Assembly: GCA_902624075.1 (NCBI GenBank)
Contig: CACNWC010000004.1
Location: 1-64,000, forward strand
Reading direction: 5' to 3'
DNA length: 64,000 nucleotides
From: an uncultured Pelagibacteraceae bacterium
GTDB lineage: Bacteria; Pseudomonadota; Alphaproteobacteria; Pelagibacterales; Pelagibacteraceae
The position numbers and the translations under genes are program-made. The notes below the pieces were generated by a model. It worked only from the letters and a program-made list of their open reading frames with translations, did no database searches and was not told where the DNA came from. How positions within the stretch are numbered: the stretch's first letter is position 1; the number at the start of each line of letters is the position of its first letter. Positions 44,618-52,738 of this stretch are shown here, piece by piece.

Positions 44618-45403
44618 TTAATTATCTTTTAATTTTGAACCTCTGCCTAAATAACTTTCTATAACTTTTTCGTTTTTTTTTGCATCTTCAACTGAACCTT
44701 CAAAAAGAACTGAACCTTCTGCCATAACAATCACTGGATCACACAATCTTCCTATAAAATCCATATCATGTTCAATCATACAAAAAGTATAGCCTTTTTC
44801 TTTATTTAGCTTTTCAATAGCTGTTCCTAGATCTTTTAGTAAAGTTCTATTAACTCCTGCACCAACTTCATCTAATAAAACTAATTTAGCATCAACCATC
44901 ATTGTTCGACCTAATTCTAATAATTTTTTTTGTCCTCCAGATAAATTGCCAGCTAACTCATTTTTTAAATGACTTAAATTTAAAAAATCTACAACTTCCA
45001 TAGCTTTTTCTTTGATTTGAGTTTCTTCTTTTGCAACCAGTGAGGGCTTTAAAAGAGCATTCATTAATTTTTCTCCAGATTGATTGCCTGGCACCATCAT
45101 TAAATTCTCAAGTACAGACAAATTAGTAAATTCATGTGCAATTTGGAATGTTCTAAGTAATCCTTTTGAGAATAATTCATAAGAAGGTACATCGGTAATA
45201 TCTTCATTATTAAACATAACATTACCTTTTGATGATTTTAAATTTCCAGCAATCAAATTAAAAAGAGTAGTTTTTCCTGAACCATTAGGACCAATTATAC
45301 CTGTTATAGTTCCTTTTTTGACTTTTAAAGAACAGTTAGAAACTGCAGCTAATCCACCAAAATATTTTGATAATTGGTTTATTTCTAAGATGTTTTCAGA
45401 CAT
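44618..45403 (-). CDS. livG: Liv-type ABC transporter ATPase, LivG
   Basis: 261-residue ATPase. Walker A GPNGSGKTTLFNLIAG near 35, signature LSGGQKKLLELGRTM near 153, Walker B LVLLDEVGAGV and CMIEHDMDFIGRLCD containing the switch His. LRTFQIAHEFTNLSVLENLMM is the LivG-type Q-loop region. It starts 3 bases after the ProC-like gene, which therefore leads this minus-strand operon. Confidence 0.93.
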   Translation of the reverse strand: MSENILEINQLSKYFGGLAAVSNCSLKVKKGTITGIIGPNGSGKTTLFNLIAGNLKSSKGNVMFNNEDITDVPSYELFSKGLLRTFQIAHEFTNLSVLENLMMVPGNQSGEKLMNALLKPSLVAKEETQIKEKAMEVVDFLNLSHLKNELAGNLSGGQKKLLELGRTMMVDAKLVLLDEVGAGVNRTLLKDLGTAIEKLNKEKGYTFCMIEHDMDFIGRLCDPVIVMAEGSVLFEGSVEDAKKNEKVIESYLGRGSKLKDN

Positions 45404-45406
45404 TAA

Positions 45407-46174
45407 TTACTTATTTAATCTTTTATGAATACTATTTAAAGTATTAATAACAGATTTATAAACACCTTTTTTACTCATTTCTTTTAAACCTTGTTCATTT
45501 AAACCTTTAGGAGTTTGAGATTCTTTTACTAAATATTTCAATTCTTTTTTATTATTTACAACAGCGTCTTCAGATAAAGCTAAAAATAAAGAAGTAATAT
45601 ATTTTTGAGAGTCTCTTCTTTGAATACCTTTTTTAACTAACCAATCACTCATTATCTTTAACATTTCATAATAAGAAGCCATCATTCCTGATGTTGACCA
45701 AAAATTGATAGATAATTTTTCATTTTTAATTTCAACTGTAGATCCTATTTTGTCAAAAAAATTTTTTACTTTTTTGTTAGGGGGACAAATTGGAACAGGT
45801 CCTTTCTTTAAAGATATTGGTGGTAGAGGTATAGCTCTAACAATATTTGCTCTTACTTTGATCATTTTTTTTAATCTTGGAATAGTTATTGTGGAAATAA
45901 AACTTATAATTGTTTGATTTGATTTAAATTTTAGATTTTTAATTATTTTTTCACCAACATTTGGTGTAATAGCTAAAAAAATCCAGTTACAATTATTTAC
46001 AATTTTTTGATTATCTTTTTCTATTGTAATTCTTTTAAACTTTTTTTTTAAGTGTTTTGAAGTTTTCTTATTTCTTAATGAAATAAATATCTTGTTATAT
46101 TTAATAGATGATTTGCATATACCAGTAATTACTGATGATGCAATTTTTCCAGTTCCAATAAATCCTAAATTCAT
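45407..46174 (-). CDS. Pyrroline-5-carboxylate reductase-like NAD(P)-dependent oxidoreductase
   Basis: 255-residue ProC-type protein. The Rossmann start is LGFIGTGKIASSVITGI; IFLAITPNVGEKII near 70 and RAIPLPPISLKKGPVPICP near 113 match the family, and TPKGLNEQGLKEMSKKGV near 222 corresponds to the TPGGTT-type active-site helix. ProC makes proline from pyrroline-5-carboxylate, but the divergent core and very Lys/Ile-rich sequence leave room for another imine substrate. First gene of the livGFHM operon; a hairpin with a T-run lies 37 bases upstream on this strand. Confidence 0.72.
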   Translation of the reverse strand: MNLGFIGTGKIASSVITGICKSSIKYNKIFISLRNKKTSKHLKKKFKRITIEKDNQKIVNNCNWIFLAITPNVGEKIIKNLKFKSNQTIISFISTITIPRLKKMIKVRANIVRAIPLPPISLKKGPVPICPPNKKVKNFFDKIGSTVEIKNEKLSINFWSTSGMMASYYEMLKIMSDWLVKKGIQRRDSQKYITSLFLALSEDAVVNNKKELKYLVKESQTPKGLNEQGLKEMSKKGVYKSVINTLNSIHKRLNK

Positions 46175-46187
46175 AGAATGGATACTT

Positions 46188-46193
46188 TATAAT
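46188..46193 (+). promoter_or_regulatory. Perfect -10 element TATAAT before the hairpin element
   Basis: CTTTATAATG gives a consensus -10 box 18 bases before the hairpin at 46211, so a transcript would start near base 46200 and run straight into it. The matching -35 region (CTAAAT at 17 bases) is poor. It may drive the small ORF, the TIGR03643-type gene and glutaredoxin. Confidence 0.45.
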
Positions 46194-46210
46194 GAGCATA
46201 TAAAAAAAAA

Positions 46211-46257
46211 GATAGTCCTTAAAAACCGGGAGCTAAAGATGGCTAAGAAGGACTATC
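46211..46257. other. Long-stem hairpin in the divergent intergenic region
   Basis: GATAGTCCTT and AAGGACTATC are a perfect 10-base inverted repeat enclosing 27 bases. On the plus strand the enclosed part holds GGGAG and an ATG of a 13-codon frame. On the minus strand the stem is followed directly by nine T, so it would look like a terminator in the leader of the ProC-like/liv operon. It may be a small RNA, an attenuator or a translation-control element; I recognise no known riboswitch. Confidence 0.6.
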
Positions 46258-46280
46258 CAAGCCAATATAACAGATCCTAA
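46239..46280 (+). CDS. Candidate 13-residue peptide MAKKDYPSQYNRS
   Basis: An ATG 5 bases after GGGAGCTAA opens a 13-codon frame ending in TAA. The spacing from GGGAG is that of a good ribosome site, rare for a chance frame in this AT-rich DNA, and the site lies inside the hairpin so its exposure would depend on folding. It may be a leader peptide for the downstream genes or a small protein. No family is recognised. Confidence 0.4.
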   Translation: MAKKDYPSQYNRS

Positions 46281-46320
46281 AAAAAATGCATTATTCATTT
46301 TTTTCAAATATAAAGGATTT

Positions 46321-46618
46321 ATGAAAAAAAAAGGTCACAGGCCTGTTACCCGGGTCAAAAATCCTGAGCCCAAAATTGAAGATCCAGATTGGGTCATCTG
46401 GGCAGCCTGGGCCGACAGGATCACTTTTGAAGAAATTGAAAAAAAAAACTGGTTATAAGGAATCTGATGTTATTAAAATTATGAGAAGATCTTTAAAACC
46501 TTCGTCATTTAGATTGTGGAGAAAAAGAGTTCATGAAAAAAGTATAAAACATAGAAAAAAGTTTGAGTATTCTCGAAAACAAATAACTAGTAAAATTAAA
46601 AAAGGTGATTATCTGTAG
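46321..46618 (+). pseudogene. TIGR03643-type protein gene interrupted by a +1 frameshift in an A10 run
   Basis: ATG at 46321 encodes MKKKGHRPVTRVKNPEPKIE and then DPDWVIWAAWADRITFEEIE, after which ten A in a row (46439-46448) shift the frame and a stop follows within three codons. One frame over, the protein continues KKTGYKESDVIKIMRRSLKP and SSFRLWRKRV, ending at 46618. Joined, the two halves give about 98 residues matching the small TIGR03643/DUF2805 family, function unknown. The cause may be a base-count error in the homopolymer, a real mutation, or slippage that restores the frame. An AAAGGA ribosome site precedes the ATG. The track entry 46376-46618 covers only the second half. Glutaredoxin follows 3 bases later. 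Confidence 0.75.
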
Positions 46619-46621
46619 TTA

Positions 46622-46876
46622 ATGAAAAAAATTACAATTTATACAGGTCCAATGTGTAATTACTGTGAAGCAGCAAAAAGATTATTAACAAGGAATAACG
46701 CAACTTATAATGAAATAAATATTGCAACTGTTAATGGTGCAATGGATGAAATGATTAAGAAAGCCAATGGTAAAAGAACAATACCACAAATATTTTTTGA
46801 TGATAAACACATTGGTGGTTATGACGAAGTTAGAGCACTAGAAAAAGAAAATAAATTACAAGATCTTTTAAAATAA
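46622..46876 (+). CDS. grxC: Glutaredoxin 3-type protein
   Basis: 84-residue dithiol glutaredoxin reducing protein disulfides with glutathione. The active site is GPMCNYCEAAKRLL at residues 10-22 (CNYC); the cis-proline region is RTIPQIFFDD near 54 and the glutathione-binding end is HIGGYDEVRALE. It sits 3 bases after the frameshifted TIGR03643-type gene and overlaps the convergent membrane-protein gene by 9 bases. Confidence 0.93.
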   Translation: MKKITIYTGPMCNYCEAAKRLLTRNNATYNEINIATVNGAMDEMIKKANGKRTIPQIFFDDKHIGGYDEVRALEKENKLQDLLK

Positions 46877-47209
46877 AACGTAATAAATAACCCAAAAAAT
46901 TAAAGTATATTCAAAAAAACTTTTGAAAATTGTAATTTTTTTTTCATCAAATCTTTGATTAATAAATTTTTTTGATAAATAAAATCCAATATTCACTAAC
47001 AAAATAGCAATAATAATACCAATAATGGTAAATTTGACAGAAAAATTTTTATAACCAAAGTAACAAGCTGCAATTAAAGTAAACCAAGAAACTTTTGTAA
47101 TAAAAATTTTAAAGATTAATCCAGCTTTTTTGCTAAAAACCGATTGTGTTTTTATGATTGAATATGACCAAATAACTCCAATTAAAAAACTTAAATACTT
47201 AATTATCAT
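46868..47209 (-). CDS. Small integral membrane protein of unknown function
   Basis: 113 residues with three to four hydrophobic helices (YLSFLIGVIWSYSII, VSWFTLIAACYFGY, FTIIGIIIAILLVNIGFYL, FEYTLIFWVIYYVLF). I recognise no family. It overlaps msrB by 4 bases, so it is translated with it at the end of a six-gene minus-strand run, and its 3' end overlaps grxC by 9 bases. Confidence 0.7.
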   Translation of the reverse strand: MIIKYLSFLIGVIWSYSIIKTQSVFSKKAGLIFKIFITKVSWFTLIAACYFGYKNFSVKFTIIGIIIAILLVNIGFYLSKKFINQRFDEKKITIFKSFFEYTLIFWVIYYVLF

Positions 47210-47580
47210 AATTTTTTTGGTTTAAAGATTAAACAAACACCATTGTTACAATATCTTTTACCTGTAGGTTGAGGACCATCATCAAAAATATGTCCATGAT
47301 GAGCATCACAATTTTTACAATGATATTCTGTGCGAGCATATCCTAATAAATGATCTGTTTTTGTTACGAAAACATCTGGTAATGATTTAAAAAAAGATGG
47401 CCAACCAGAACCGCTTTCATATTTTGTTTCAGATTCAAATAGTTTTACTCCACAATTTGCACAGTGATAACTTCCATTTCTTTTTTCATTGTTTAATTCA
47501 CTAGTTCCTGGGGGTTCAGTACCATCTTCAAACATTACTAATTTTTGTTCATATGTAAGGTTTGGATTTTTTTTAGTCAT
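47206..47580 (-). CDS. msrB: Peptide methionine-(R)-S-oxide reductase
   Basis: 124-residue MsrB that repairs oxidised methionine. Two CxxC pairs bind zinc (CANCGVKLF near 39 and CKNCDAHHGHIF near 88), SGSGWPSFF is the substrate-binding loop near 55, and the catalytic Cys is in GKRYCNNGVCLIF near 112. Length and motifs are complete, and no signal peptide is present, so it should be cytoplasmic. It follows the HDAC-type gene by 3 bases. Confidence 0.95.
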   Translation of the reverse strand: MTKKNPNLTYEQKLVMFEDGTEPPGTSELNNEKRNGSYHCANCGVKLFESETKYESGSGWPSFFKSLPDVFVTKTDHLLGYARTEYHCKNCDAHHGHIFDDGPQPTGKRYCNNGVCLIFKPKKL

Positions 47581-47583
47581 TAT

Positions 47584-48477
47584 TTATAATAATTTAGAAC
47601 ATGATTGATGTAAAATAGAATGTAATTCAACAAGTTTATTAAAATCATTATTATAACCACCACCCAAAACTCCACAAAGTGGAACTCCTCTTGAAAAAAA
47701 GTTTTCTGTTACAATTTCGTCTCTTTCTCTGATTCCATCATCTGAAATTTTTAATTTGCCTAAACGATCATTGAAATGAATATCAACACCAGCTATGTAA
47801 AAAACAAAGTCAAAATTTTCCTCATTTAATTGATTTAAATAAAATTTTAATACTTTTATATATTGTTCATCCTCCAAATTATCATCTAGTTCAATATCAA
47901 GATTACTAATGGATTTTTTTGCTGGATAATTCGATTTTGAATGCATACTAAAAGTAAATACGTTTTTATTATCTTTAAATATATCTGCGCTCCCATTTCC
48001 TTGATGAACATCTAAATCAACTATTAAAATTCTGCCCGCTAATCCTCTATCCAATAAATAATGGGCAGCTACAGCTACATCATTGAATACACAATAACCT
48101 GCTCCACTATCAAAATTTGCATGATGACTTCCACCCGCTGTATTACAAGCAACACCATTTTTAATTGCAAGTTTAGATGCTAGCACAGTGCCTCCTGTGG
48201 CCACAAAAGATCTTTTAACTACACTATCAACTAATGGGAAACCGATTTTTTTTATCGCATTTTCATCTAAAGTTTTATTTTTTACGTCTTTTATATAATT
48301 TTCAGAATGAGCTCGTTTTAATGTCTCCTCTGAACAAGGATATGGAGTATAAAATTTTTTTACAATTTTTTCTTTAATTAAATAATTAGCAAGTTCACCA
48401 AATTTATTGATTGGAAATTTATGATCATCACCAATTTTGGCAAAATAATCCTTGTGGTTTACGACAGGCAAATCCAT
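47584..48477 (-). CDS. HDAC-fold deacetylase-family protein
   Basis: 297-residue arginase/deacetylase-fold protein. CNTAGGSHHANFDSGAGYCVFNDVA (in part: GGSHHANFDSGAGYCVFND) near 110 has the paired catalytic His; ILIVDLDVHQGNGSADIF near 148 gives two zinc ligands and IAGVDIHFNDRLG near 225 the third. GGGYNND near 272 includes the conserved Tyr. Bacterial relatives deacetylate acetylpolyamines, acetoin-pathway proteins or other N-acyl compounds. Next to an agmatine/polyamine-rich region an acetylpolyamine is possible but unproven. Confidence 0.88.
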   Translation of the reverse strand: MDLPVVNHKDYFAKIGDDHKFPINKFGELANYLIKEKIVKKFYTPYPCSEETLKRAHSENYIKDVKNKTLDENAIKKIGFPLVDSVVKRSFVATGGTVLASKLAIKNGVACNTAGGSHHANFDSGAGYCVFNDVAVAAHYLLDRGLAGRILIVDLDVHQGNGSADIFKDNKNVFTFSMHSKSNYPAKKSISNLDIELDDNLEDEQYIKVLKFYLNQLNEENFDFVFYIAGVDIHFNDRLGKLKISDDGIRERDEIVTENFFSRGVPLCGVLGGGYNNDFNKLVELHSILHQSCSKLL

Positions 48478-48479
48478 CT

Positions 48480-49430
48480 TTATTCTATTACACGAATAGG
48501 CTTACCATTAACACAGGATTCTAATGCTTCGATCATTTGATTATAAAAAATACTATAGTTTTCTGCTGTGACATAACCAATATGTGGAGTAAGTAAAGCG
48601 TTGGGTAGAAATCTTAATTTATTATTTTCTGGAAGAGGCTCTTTATCATAAACATCAAGACCTGCTCCAGCTATTTCATTTGTAGATAAAGCTATTATTA
48701 GATCATCTTCATTAACTATTGGTCCTCTTGAGGTATTTATTAAATACGCCGTTTTTTTCATTTTGTCTAATTCTTTAATAGTAATGCAATTTTTATATCT
48801 TTCCCCCCCTTGAACATGGATAGATAAAAAATCTGAATTTGTAATTAAATCATCCTTACTACTTGGCAAAACATCTAGTTCTTTACATTTATTTAAATCT
48901 AAATTTTCACTCCAAGCCATAACTTGCATTCCAAATACTTTTCCTATCTTCGCAACCTGTGAACCAACTCGACCAAGACCAATTAATCCTAAAATCTTTC
49001 CTTTAAGTTCAACACCTAAGGTTGTTTGCCAATATCCTTGATACATATTATCAATTTCCTCTTTTAAATTTCTAGCTAATCCTAATATCAAAGCCCATGT
49101 CAATTCTGGAGTAGAGTGAATATTTATCTCTGTCCCACATACTATAATTTTTCTTTTTTTTGCAGCTTCTAAATCAATTGATTTATTTCTAGTTCCACTA
49201 GTTATTATAAATTTTAATTTAGTTAAATTATCTATAATATTCTTAGTCATTGGTGTTCTTTCTCGCATTATAAGAAGAGCTTCAAAATCTGCTAATTGTT
49301 CTAAAGTATCAGCTTCATCAATAAATGGTTCACTAAATATTTTAAATTCATACTTTCCAGATAATTTTTCCAAATCAACAAATTGTTCAGAAACATTCTG
49401 ATAGTCGTCTAATATTGCAACTTTAAGCAT
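48480..49430 (-). CDS. D-2-hydroxyacid dehydrogenase (SerA-like)
   Basis: 316-residue NAD-dependent dehydrogenase. LIMRERTPMTKNIIDNL near 53 begins the substrate domain, ILGLIGLGRVGSQVAKIG near 145 is the nucleotide-binding loop, LINTSRGPIVNEDDLI near 232 has the Arg region, and ALLTPHIGYVTAEN near 283 has the catalytic His. The substrate could be a 2-oxo or 2-hydroxy acid such as glyoxylate or phosphoglycerate; no ACT domain is present, so it is not full-length SerA. It overlaps the EamA gene by 8 bases. Confidence 0.88.
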   Translation of the reverse strand: MLKVAILDDYQNVSEQFVDLEKLSGKYEFKIFSEPFIDEADTLEQLADFEALLIMRERTPMTKNIIDNLTKLKFIITSGTRNKSIDLEAAKKRKIIVCGTEINIHSTPELTWALILGLARNLKEEIDNMYQGYWQTTLGVELKGKILGLIGLGRVGSQVAKIGKVFGMQVMAWSENLDLNKCKELDVLPSSKDDLITNSDFLSIHVQGGERYKNCITIKELDKMKKTAYLINTSRGPIVNEDDLIIALSTNEIAGAGLDVYDKEPLPENNKLRFLPNALLTPHIGYVTAENYSIFYNQMIEALESCVNGKPIRVIE

Positions 49431-50316
49431 TTTTAATTTCCTTATTTGATAAAAATAAACCCAATATAATTAAAATTGCTCCAATCAAATGAAAAAATTG
49501 GAATACTTCATTATAAATTGCTATAGCCATTAATGAACTAAACAAAGGTATTAAAGATAATGAAATTCCAGCTCTATTTGCACCAATGATTGATACAGCA
49601 CCAGCCCAGCAATAGTAAGAACCTATACTTGGAAAAAGAGCCAAAAATATTAAAGTATAAACTAGATTAAGATCAAACTTAATTACTTGACCATTTGAGA
49701 TTTCATACAAAAATTGAGGAAAAACACTAATTAAACCAAATGTACAAATAACATGAACCAAAGTTAATAACGGCAGTGTAAATTTCTTTTTTTTTAAAAG
49801 AGTTGAGTAAATGCCCCAAGTTACTACACCTCCTATCATTATTAAATCTCCTTTGTTAAAATTAAATGATAGTAAAATATCTAGCTTAAGTTTAGTGATA
49901 ATTGCTAAAATTCCACATGCTGAAATTATAAGACCTAAAATTTGAAATCTATTAGTTCTTTCAATTTTGAATAAAAAACAAAGTAAAATTATTACAGCAG
50001 GGATAGCAGTGTTAAAAAGGGATGCATTAATTACCTGTGTATGAATAAGGGATAAGTATGTAAATGAATTGAATAAACCAACACTTGTTAATCCCAAAAA
50101 AAATAATAGTGGCATATTATTTAAAATGGTATCTTTGTATTTGATTATTTCTTTTAAGGTAAAGGGTAACAATAATACCCAAACAAGTGACCAACGATAA
50201 AATACTAGAGACAAAGGAGGAATTTCTGTCAAAAATGCATATTTTCCTATCATAAAATTACCAGCCCAAAATAACGATGCACATACCAGCATTATGTATG
50301 CCTTGATATTTTGCAT
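49423..50316 (-). CDS. EamA/DMT-family transporter
   Basis: 297-residue, ten-helix transporter with two EamA repeats: MLVCASLFWAGNFMIGKYAF opens the first and GGVVTWGIYSTLLKKKKF the second, ending in GAILIILGLFLSNKEIK. It lies 3 bases after the DadA-like gene and overlaps the hydroxyacid dehydrogenase, so it may move a substrate or product of amino-acid oxidation. Different from the EamA protein of the LLM operon. Confidence 0.88.
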   Translation of the reverse strand: MQNIKAYIMLVCASLFWAGNFMIGKYAFLTEIPPLSLVFYRWSLVWVLLLPFTLKEIIKYKDTILNNMPLLFFLGLTSVGLFNSFTYLSLIHTQVINASLFNTAIPAVIILLCFLFKIERTNRFQILGLIISACGILAIITKLKLDILLSFNFNKGDLIMIGGVVTWGIYSTLLKKKKFTLPLLTLVHVICTFGLISVFPQFLYEISNGQVIKFDLNLVYTLIFLALFPSIGSYYCWAGAVSIIGANRAGISLSLIPLFSSLMAIAIYNEVFQFFHLIGAILIILGLFLSNKEIKNA

Positions 50317-50319
50317 AAA

Positions 50320-51561
50320 TTAATTAAATCTTTTTGAGCTATAAGGATCTAAATTAAGATTTGTATTTTCTTTAGCTATCATTCCTGAAACAATCTTTCC
50401 AGAAATTGGACCTAAAGTCCATCCTAAATGATGATGACCAAAGCAATAAAATACGTTTTTATGATTTTTAGATGGTCCCATGACTGGAAGAAAATCTGGA
50501 AGTGTTGGTCTAAAACCTAACCATTCATCTTCATGTTCTGGTAAATCTCCCAACATATATTTAGCATTATTGATTAAATTTTTAATTCTAGATTTTGATA
50601 AAGGGTTTCTTAAACCACCAAACTCGACTGTGCCTACAACCCTCAATCCTTGCTCCATTGGAGTTATTCCAAAACCTCTATTTGAAAAAATGACTGGTCT
50701 ATTTAATAAATGATCACAATTTTTAAAATGAACGTGGTAACCTCTCTCAGTATCTAATGGTATTCTTTCATCTAAATTATCGGTCAAAATTTTAGAAAAA
50801 GCTCCACATGCAATTACAATTTTATCAAAATGGTATCTTTTATCATCTGAAATAATAATTGGTTTTTCAGTATCGAATTGAATATCATTAATATTTCTTC
50901 TCTCAAATTTTCCACCCTTCTTAATGAATAACTCAAAGAATTTTAATAAAATTTTTTTTGGATTTCTTGCATGTCTTGCATAAGGATAATACACACCAGC
51001 ATGATAAAAGGGTTTTATATTAGGTTCTAAATCATGAATTTCAGATTTATTTACAAGTTGTTGTTCTACACCTAGTTCTTTTCTAACATTTATCTCTAAT
51101 TCACGACTTTTAAGATCTTGATTATTCCAGATATATAAAATTCCTTTTTTCTCTACTAAACCATCTAAATTTATTTCATCAAATAATTCGTCGTATGCAG
51201 GCAATGCTAAGTCTAAAATTTGATGCATATTTCTAGCTGTATGCATCATTTTTTTTTTTGAAGTATTTGATATAAATTTTAGAAACCACGGTATCATCTT
51301 TGGTACATAGTTCCATTTTAAAGCTAATGGGCCTGTTGAGCTCAATAACATCGCAGGTACATCAGCAAGAACATCAGTTCTATTTAATGATAAAGAAGCG
51401 TAAGGTGAAAAATGACCTGCATTCCCATAAGATGCTGCTGGACTCCCAGGATTATCTCTATCAAAAATTGTTACATTGAAACCTTTTTTTTGAAGAAATA
51501 GAGCATTTGATATTCCTTGGATGCCAGCTCCAATAATACCAACATTTAAAGAATTAGTCAT
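50320..51561 (-). CDS. FAD-dependent D-amino acid dehydrogenase-like oxidoreductase
   Basis: 413-residue DAO-family flavoprotein resembling DadA. The FAD loop is VGIIGAGIQGISNALFLQKK near 6, SYGNAGHFSPYASLSLNRTD near 44 is DadA-like, and WLGFRPTLPDFLPVMGPSK near 345 with FGHHHLGWTLGP near 372 completes the FAD site. It would oxidise a D-amino acid or other amine to a 2-oxo acid and ammonia. First gene of the run down to the 113-aa membrane protein. Confidence 0.87.
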   Translation of the reverse strand: MTNSLNVGIIGAGIQGISNALFLQKKGFNVTIFDRDNPGSPAASYGNAGHFSPYASLSLNRTDVLADVPAMLLSSTGPLALKWNYVPKMIPWFLKFISNTSKKKMMHTARNMHQILDLALPAYDELFDEINLDGLVEKKGILYIWNNQDLKSRELEINVRKELGVEQQLVNKSEIHDLEPNIKPFYHAGVYYPYARHARNPKKILLKFFELFIKKGGKFERRNINDIQFDTEKPIIISDDKRYHFDKIVIACGAFSKILTDNLDERIPLDTERGYHVHFKNCDHLLNRPVIFSNRGFGITPMEQGLRVVGTVEFGGLRNPLSKSRIKNLINNAKYMLGDLPEHEDEWLGFRPTLPDFLPVMGPSKNHKNVFYCFGHHHLGWTLGPISGKIVSGMIAKENTNLNLDPYSSKRFN

Positions 51562-51610
51562 AAAACTTTATACAACCAAAATCAAAAATAACTTAGGCGA
51601 CAAATTATAC

Positions 51611-52738
51611 TTAAGCAATTAATTGTTGACTATGAACTTTGGCACTCATCACTATTCCAAAGCCAATCATTGTCGCAAGCATTGATGAACCTCCATAAGA
51701 CATGATTGGTAAAGGAGAACCAACTATAGGTAGTAAACCAAGGACCATACTCATATTTATAGTTATAAAAACAAAAATTGCAGCTCCAAAACTGTAACAA
51801 AAAATCTTTGCAAAATAACTTCTTGAAGTAGCTCCAATAGCTACAATTCTATAAATAATAATTGCATAAATTATGAGTAAAAAAGCGGATCCAACAAATC
51901 CAAACTCCTCAGAAAAAAGTGTAAAAATAAAATCAGTGTGTTTCTCGGGTAAAAACTCTAGATAACTTTGTGTTCCTTTCAAAAAACCTTTGCCAAAAAT
52001 ACCACCTGATCCAACTGCTATTTTAGATTGTATAATTTGATACCCAGCACCCAAAGGATCCTTGTCTGGATTTAAAAAAGTTAAAACTCTCAATTTTTGA
52101 TAAGGTTTCAAAAAAGCAATAATAAAAGGTAACGAAATTACAAAACCTAAAATTGTATAAATAAAATATTTGTAATTTATTCCGGCAAACCATATTACTG
52201 CTACACCGCTTATTGCAATCAAAAGTGAGGTACCCAGATCAGGTTGAACTATAACAAGACCCATTGGTAAAATAATAATGATTAATGAAGTTAAAATTGT
52301 GTATATGGAATTAACATTTTCCAACTTCATTCTATGAAAATATTTTGCTAAACATAAAATTATAAAAATCTTCATTAATTCTGATGGTTGTAAATTAATA
52401 AAATAAAGATTTATCCACCTTTGTGATCCTGAAGAAGTTATTCCAAATAAATAGGTCCAAACCAAAAGACCGATTACAACCACATACGATAAATATCCTA
52501 ATGCAAACCAATATTTGATGTTAATAAAAGAGATTATCAACATCATAAAAGTAAATATTACTAATTTAGTAAAATGACTTTTTGTATGAAATAAAACCTT
52601 TCCTCCATCTGTAGAATACATCGTAGCAAGGCTTATGAAGCCTAATAACAAAATACATGCTAATAAAATATAATCAAAATTTTTAAATTTTTGAAAAAAA
52701 TTAAAACTACTAGTCGATAATCTTCTATGTTGATACAT
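51611..52738 (-). CDS. rodA: Rod-shape peptidoglycan glycosyltransferase RodA
   Basis: SEDS-family glycosyltransferase of 375 residues with about ten membrane helices, polymerising lipid II for side-wall growth together with PBP2. LVIVQPDLGTSLLIAISG near 158, KIAVGSGGIFGKGFLKGTQS near 238, LPEKHTDFIFTLFSEEFG near 262 and MSYGGSSMLATMIGFGIVMS near 343 are conserved. Start directly abuts the mrdA stop. Last gene of the leuA-mre-mrdA-rodA run; no terminator is obvious in the 49 bases before dadA-like. Confidence 0.96.
   Translation of the reverse strand: MYQHRRLSTSSFNFFQKFKNFDYILLACILLLGFISLATMYSTDGGKVLFHTKSHFTKLVIFTFMMLIISFINIKYWFALGYLSYVVVIGLLVWTYLFGITSSGSQRWINLYFINLQPSELMKIFIILCLAKYFHRMKLENVNSIYTILTSLIIIILPMGLVIVQPDLGTSLLIAISGVAVIWFAGINYKYFIYTILGFVISLPFIIAFLKPYQKLRVLTFLNPDKDPLGAGYQIIQSKIAVGSGGIFGKGFLKGTQSYLEFLPEKHTDFIFTLFSEEFGFVGSAFLLIIYAIIIYRIVAIGATSRSYFAKIFCYSFGAAIFVFITINMSMVLGLLPIVGSPLPIMSYGGSSMLATMIGFGIVMSAKVHSQQLIA

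Noticed and set aside
46211-46257. SAM-II/SAM-V-like riboswitch, because GCTAAGAAGG resembles the SAM-II core
   Set aside because: The required first stem-loop upstream of the core is missing and the neighbouring genes have no methionine link; the simple hairpin explains the sequence better.
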